DNA of 64,000 nt from Chloroflexi bacterium AL-N1 (lineage in GTDB: Bacteria > Chloroflexota > Chloroflexia > Chloroflexales > Roseiflexaceae), in contig WYDT01000004.1 of NCBI GenBank assembly GCA_013122435.1, positions 186,001 to 250,000 of the forward strand. Reading direction: 5' to 3'. The notes under the pieces were generated by a model. The model worked only from the letters and a program-made list of their open reading frames with translations, did not search any database and was not told where the DNA came from. Below are positions 62,794 through 64,000 of this stretch, in pieces. A program made the translations under genes and the position numbers. Positions within the stretch are counted from its first letter, which is position 1, and the number at the start of each line of letters is the position of its first letter.

Positions 62794-63369
62794 ATGAATT
62801 TCAGGCAATACGAGGAAAAAATAACTACTGCCGTTGCCACGCTTAGCCATGCTGAGAAAGTTGCATTGTGTTTAATGTGCTGCAATCGATTGTATCCTGT
62901 GTACGATACCTTCCATAAAATCGAGGGGTGGGGAAATCCTGCACGCTTGGCAGAATGTCGTCATGTGGCGAAGGATTGGCTGAATGGCAGTGAAGTTGAA
63001 CCAGGCGTTCTCAGGGCCGGGCTTGAGCAGGTTATTCCTGACACAGAAGACTTTGGTAGTATCTATGTTTCATATGCCCTTAATGCCAGCGCTTCTCATG
63101 CTTACTTACTCGATCTCATAATACAAGATAAGGCTGTTCTTTTAGGATACGTGCTACACCATTGCTACAGTACTATGGATTCGTATGTACAGGAATTGCT
63201 TGATCCTGTATGCAAGGGTGGAGTTTCTGAAGTAGCTATTGATAATCACCCAGCGATGATTGCTGAACTAACCTGGCAGCTTGATACCATTAACACTGTT
63301 AGAGGTAATAAAAAACTTATAGATCTGGTTCATCAGATTAAAGCCAAACCGATATTCAACATCATCTAA
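62794..63369 (+). CDS. DUF416 family protein
   Basis: 191 residues from ATG 62794. The start MNFRQYEEKITTAVATLSHA, then FCNRL-type ALCLMCCNRLYPVYDTFHKI and EGWGNPARLAECRHVAKDWL, matches DUF416 (YjaG-like) proteins, including the all-helical fold and length. YVSYALNASASHAYLLDLI continues the pattern. Function unknown; soluble and cytoplasmic. Confidence 0.75.
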   Translation: MNFRQYEEKITTAVATLSHAEKVALCLMCCNRLYPVYDTFHKIEGWGNPARLAECRHVAKDWLNGSEVEPGVLRAGLEQVIPDTEDFGSIYVSYALNASASHAYLLDLIIQDKAVLLGYVLHHCYSTMDSYVQELLDPVCKGGVSEVAIDNHPAMIAELTWQLDTINTVRGNKKLIDLVHQIKAKPIFNII

Positions 63370-63833
63370 TATTATTCGCCAAAAATCGTGTGTCAATTGT
63401 GCGCTCTACAAACAAAATGTAAAGAGCAAGTACATGATCAGGAAAGCAAGGCAGGGCTATGAAGAAAGTGATTGTTCCACTCGAGTTCGCACACTTTCCC
63501 AGTGAAAGACACGTTTGTAACAGAACCGTATCCTGCCTGGACGGCGGTCGGGATTGTGGAACTTATTACCGAAAGTGCACTGATCAAAATTTGTGTGATT
63601 GCAAAGCACAAACGGGACTCATCTGATTGATGACTCCATTTTGATCCAGATAGTGGCACTCATCGTGAAAGTTAATCCAGCTGTGCGGGAATTTGTTTGT
63701 AATGATGAAGGGGCATAGGAGGAATCTCAAAAGAAAGATCTTCAAACCTTCAAGACTTTCGTTTCGCAGTATGGCTCAGGCCATGTCTATGAGTTTTCAA
63801 CATTCTAACTAGCAGTTGTATGGGAGTCTATCG
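63370..63833. other. Intergenic stretch with a possible gene scrap
   Basis: Frames on both strands are short. ATG 63459 opens MKKVIVPLEFAHFP, and a different frame from GTG 63502 reads VKDTFVTEPYPAWTAVGIVE to TGA 63628-63630. Together they resemble one small gene broken by a frameshift. I recognise no family. Nothing else is visible before the GNAT gene. Confidence 0.3.
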
Positions 63834-64000
63834 ATGTTTTCAGTTCCGTTAGAGACCAAACGATTTATCATTCGCCAGTTTGAACCCAAAGACGTAGACG
63901 ACTTTCTGGCATTTATGCTCGATGACGATTCAACAAAATACCTCGCATTTGAAGATGAGCAAACAACATCCGATGGTGCCAAAGCGTTGTTTGACTTTGT
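63834..64000 (+). CDS. GNAT family N-acetyltransferase, N-terminal fragment
   Basis: ATG 63834 follows a GGGAG site and the frame is open to the right edge (55 codons). The start FSVPLETKRFIIRQFEPKDV is the first strand and helix of RimJ/RimL-type GNAT proteins (E-T-x-R-x-x-x-R-x-F-x-x-x-D). The acetyl-CoA loop lies beyond the window, so the substrate is unknown. Confidence 0.7.
   Translation, partial: MFSVPLETKRFIIRQFEPKDVDDFLAFMLDDDSTKYLAFEDEQTTSDGAKALFDF

Noticed and set aside
1-64000. Reassignment of TAG or TGA as a sense codon
   Set aside because: Many intact genes here end normally with TAG and others with TGA or TAA, so a general recoding is not supported.
1-64000. tRNA, rRNA or CRISPR arrays
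   Set aside because: I saw no cloverleaf-like CCA-ended sequence, rRNA wording or regularly spaced repeats; without a covariance search a tRNA could be missed.

Overview
The window looks like chromosomal DNA of a Chloroflexota bacterium, probably class Chloroflexia (Herpetosiphon/Chloroflexus-like). This is inferred from several sequence traits: two auracyanin-like blue-copper lipoproteins in tandem, secreted proteins carrying a YLPL-type motif, TolB-like propeller repeats, a large cyclase-AAA-TPR protein, a CtaA-type heme A synthase and an FeS photolyase. Base composition is moderate, near 47-50% GC by eye, with a few GC-rich islets. Coding density is high except at about 0.3-5.4 kb, 19.6-21.4 kb and 26.7-28.1 kb, which hold broken genes and remnants. 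I saw no rRNA, tRNA or CRISPR array.

Layout. 1-5.4 kb: start of a subtilisin-like protease (minus), a glycoside-hydrolase/CBM6 pseudogene, a GC-rich insertion bounded by 28-bp inverted repeats, and a decayed two-gene locus (DUF692/MNIO enzyme plus a small Cys-containing protein). 5.4-10.4 kb: STAS/SEC14-like protein, methyltransferase, secreted P/T-rich protein, TauE/SafE permease, DinB-like protein, 6PGDH/HIBADH-family dehydrogenase. 10.4-15.9 kb: DUF4058 remnant, heterodimeric ABC exporter, TrxR-like flavoprotein. 16-19.6 kb: a 38-residue peptide ORF with its own terminator, a cytochrome P450, a PAS-PAS-STAS regulator. 19.6-28.1 kb: LuxR remnant, P-loop kinase ORF that looks chimeric, oligoendopeptidase F, sulfotransferase, molbindin, effector-binding protein, HEAT-like pseudogene, REP-like repeats. 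28.1-38.2 kb: TetR with a divergent NmrA-like/DUF1772 pair, quinone oxidoreductase, ECF sigma factor, double 4Fe-4S reductase, LysR, P1 peptidase, thioredoxin lipoprotein plus CcdA, RDD protein. 38.2-44 kb: two small membrane proteins and a photolyase neighbourhood (FeS photolyase, ctaA, broken DUF2256 gene, and a photolyase split into two genes in reversed domain order). 44-50 kb: secreted repeat protein, ferredoxin, YjbQ, AlaX, two blue-copper lipoproteins, a sigma-like protein. 50-55 kb: a CRP/FNR regulator and, convergent to it, a soluble-adenylyl-cyclase-like giant. 55-64 kb: secreted propeller protein; a minus-strand operon of PH-domain protein, large membrane glycosyltransferase-like protein (interrupted by an in-frame stop), secreted YLPM protein and glutamate formiminotransferase; a DUF416 protein; the start of a GNAT acetyltransferase.

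How genes work together. The clearest circuit is the cyclase plus the CRP-type regulator. The regulator keeps the cAMP-contact and GTGA-reading residues, and an exact TGTGA-N6-TCACA site lies just upstream of its gene. Other units are the thioredoxin lipoprotein with CcdA (extracytoplasmic thiol relay), the tandem blue-copper proteins (electron transfer), and the light-related block of FeS photolyase and split cryptochrome/photolyase.

Several genes carry in-frame stops or 1-2 nt frameshifts inside otherwise well preserved frames. These may be real pseudogenes or assembly errors; read mapping would decide.
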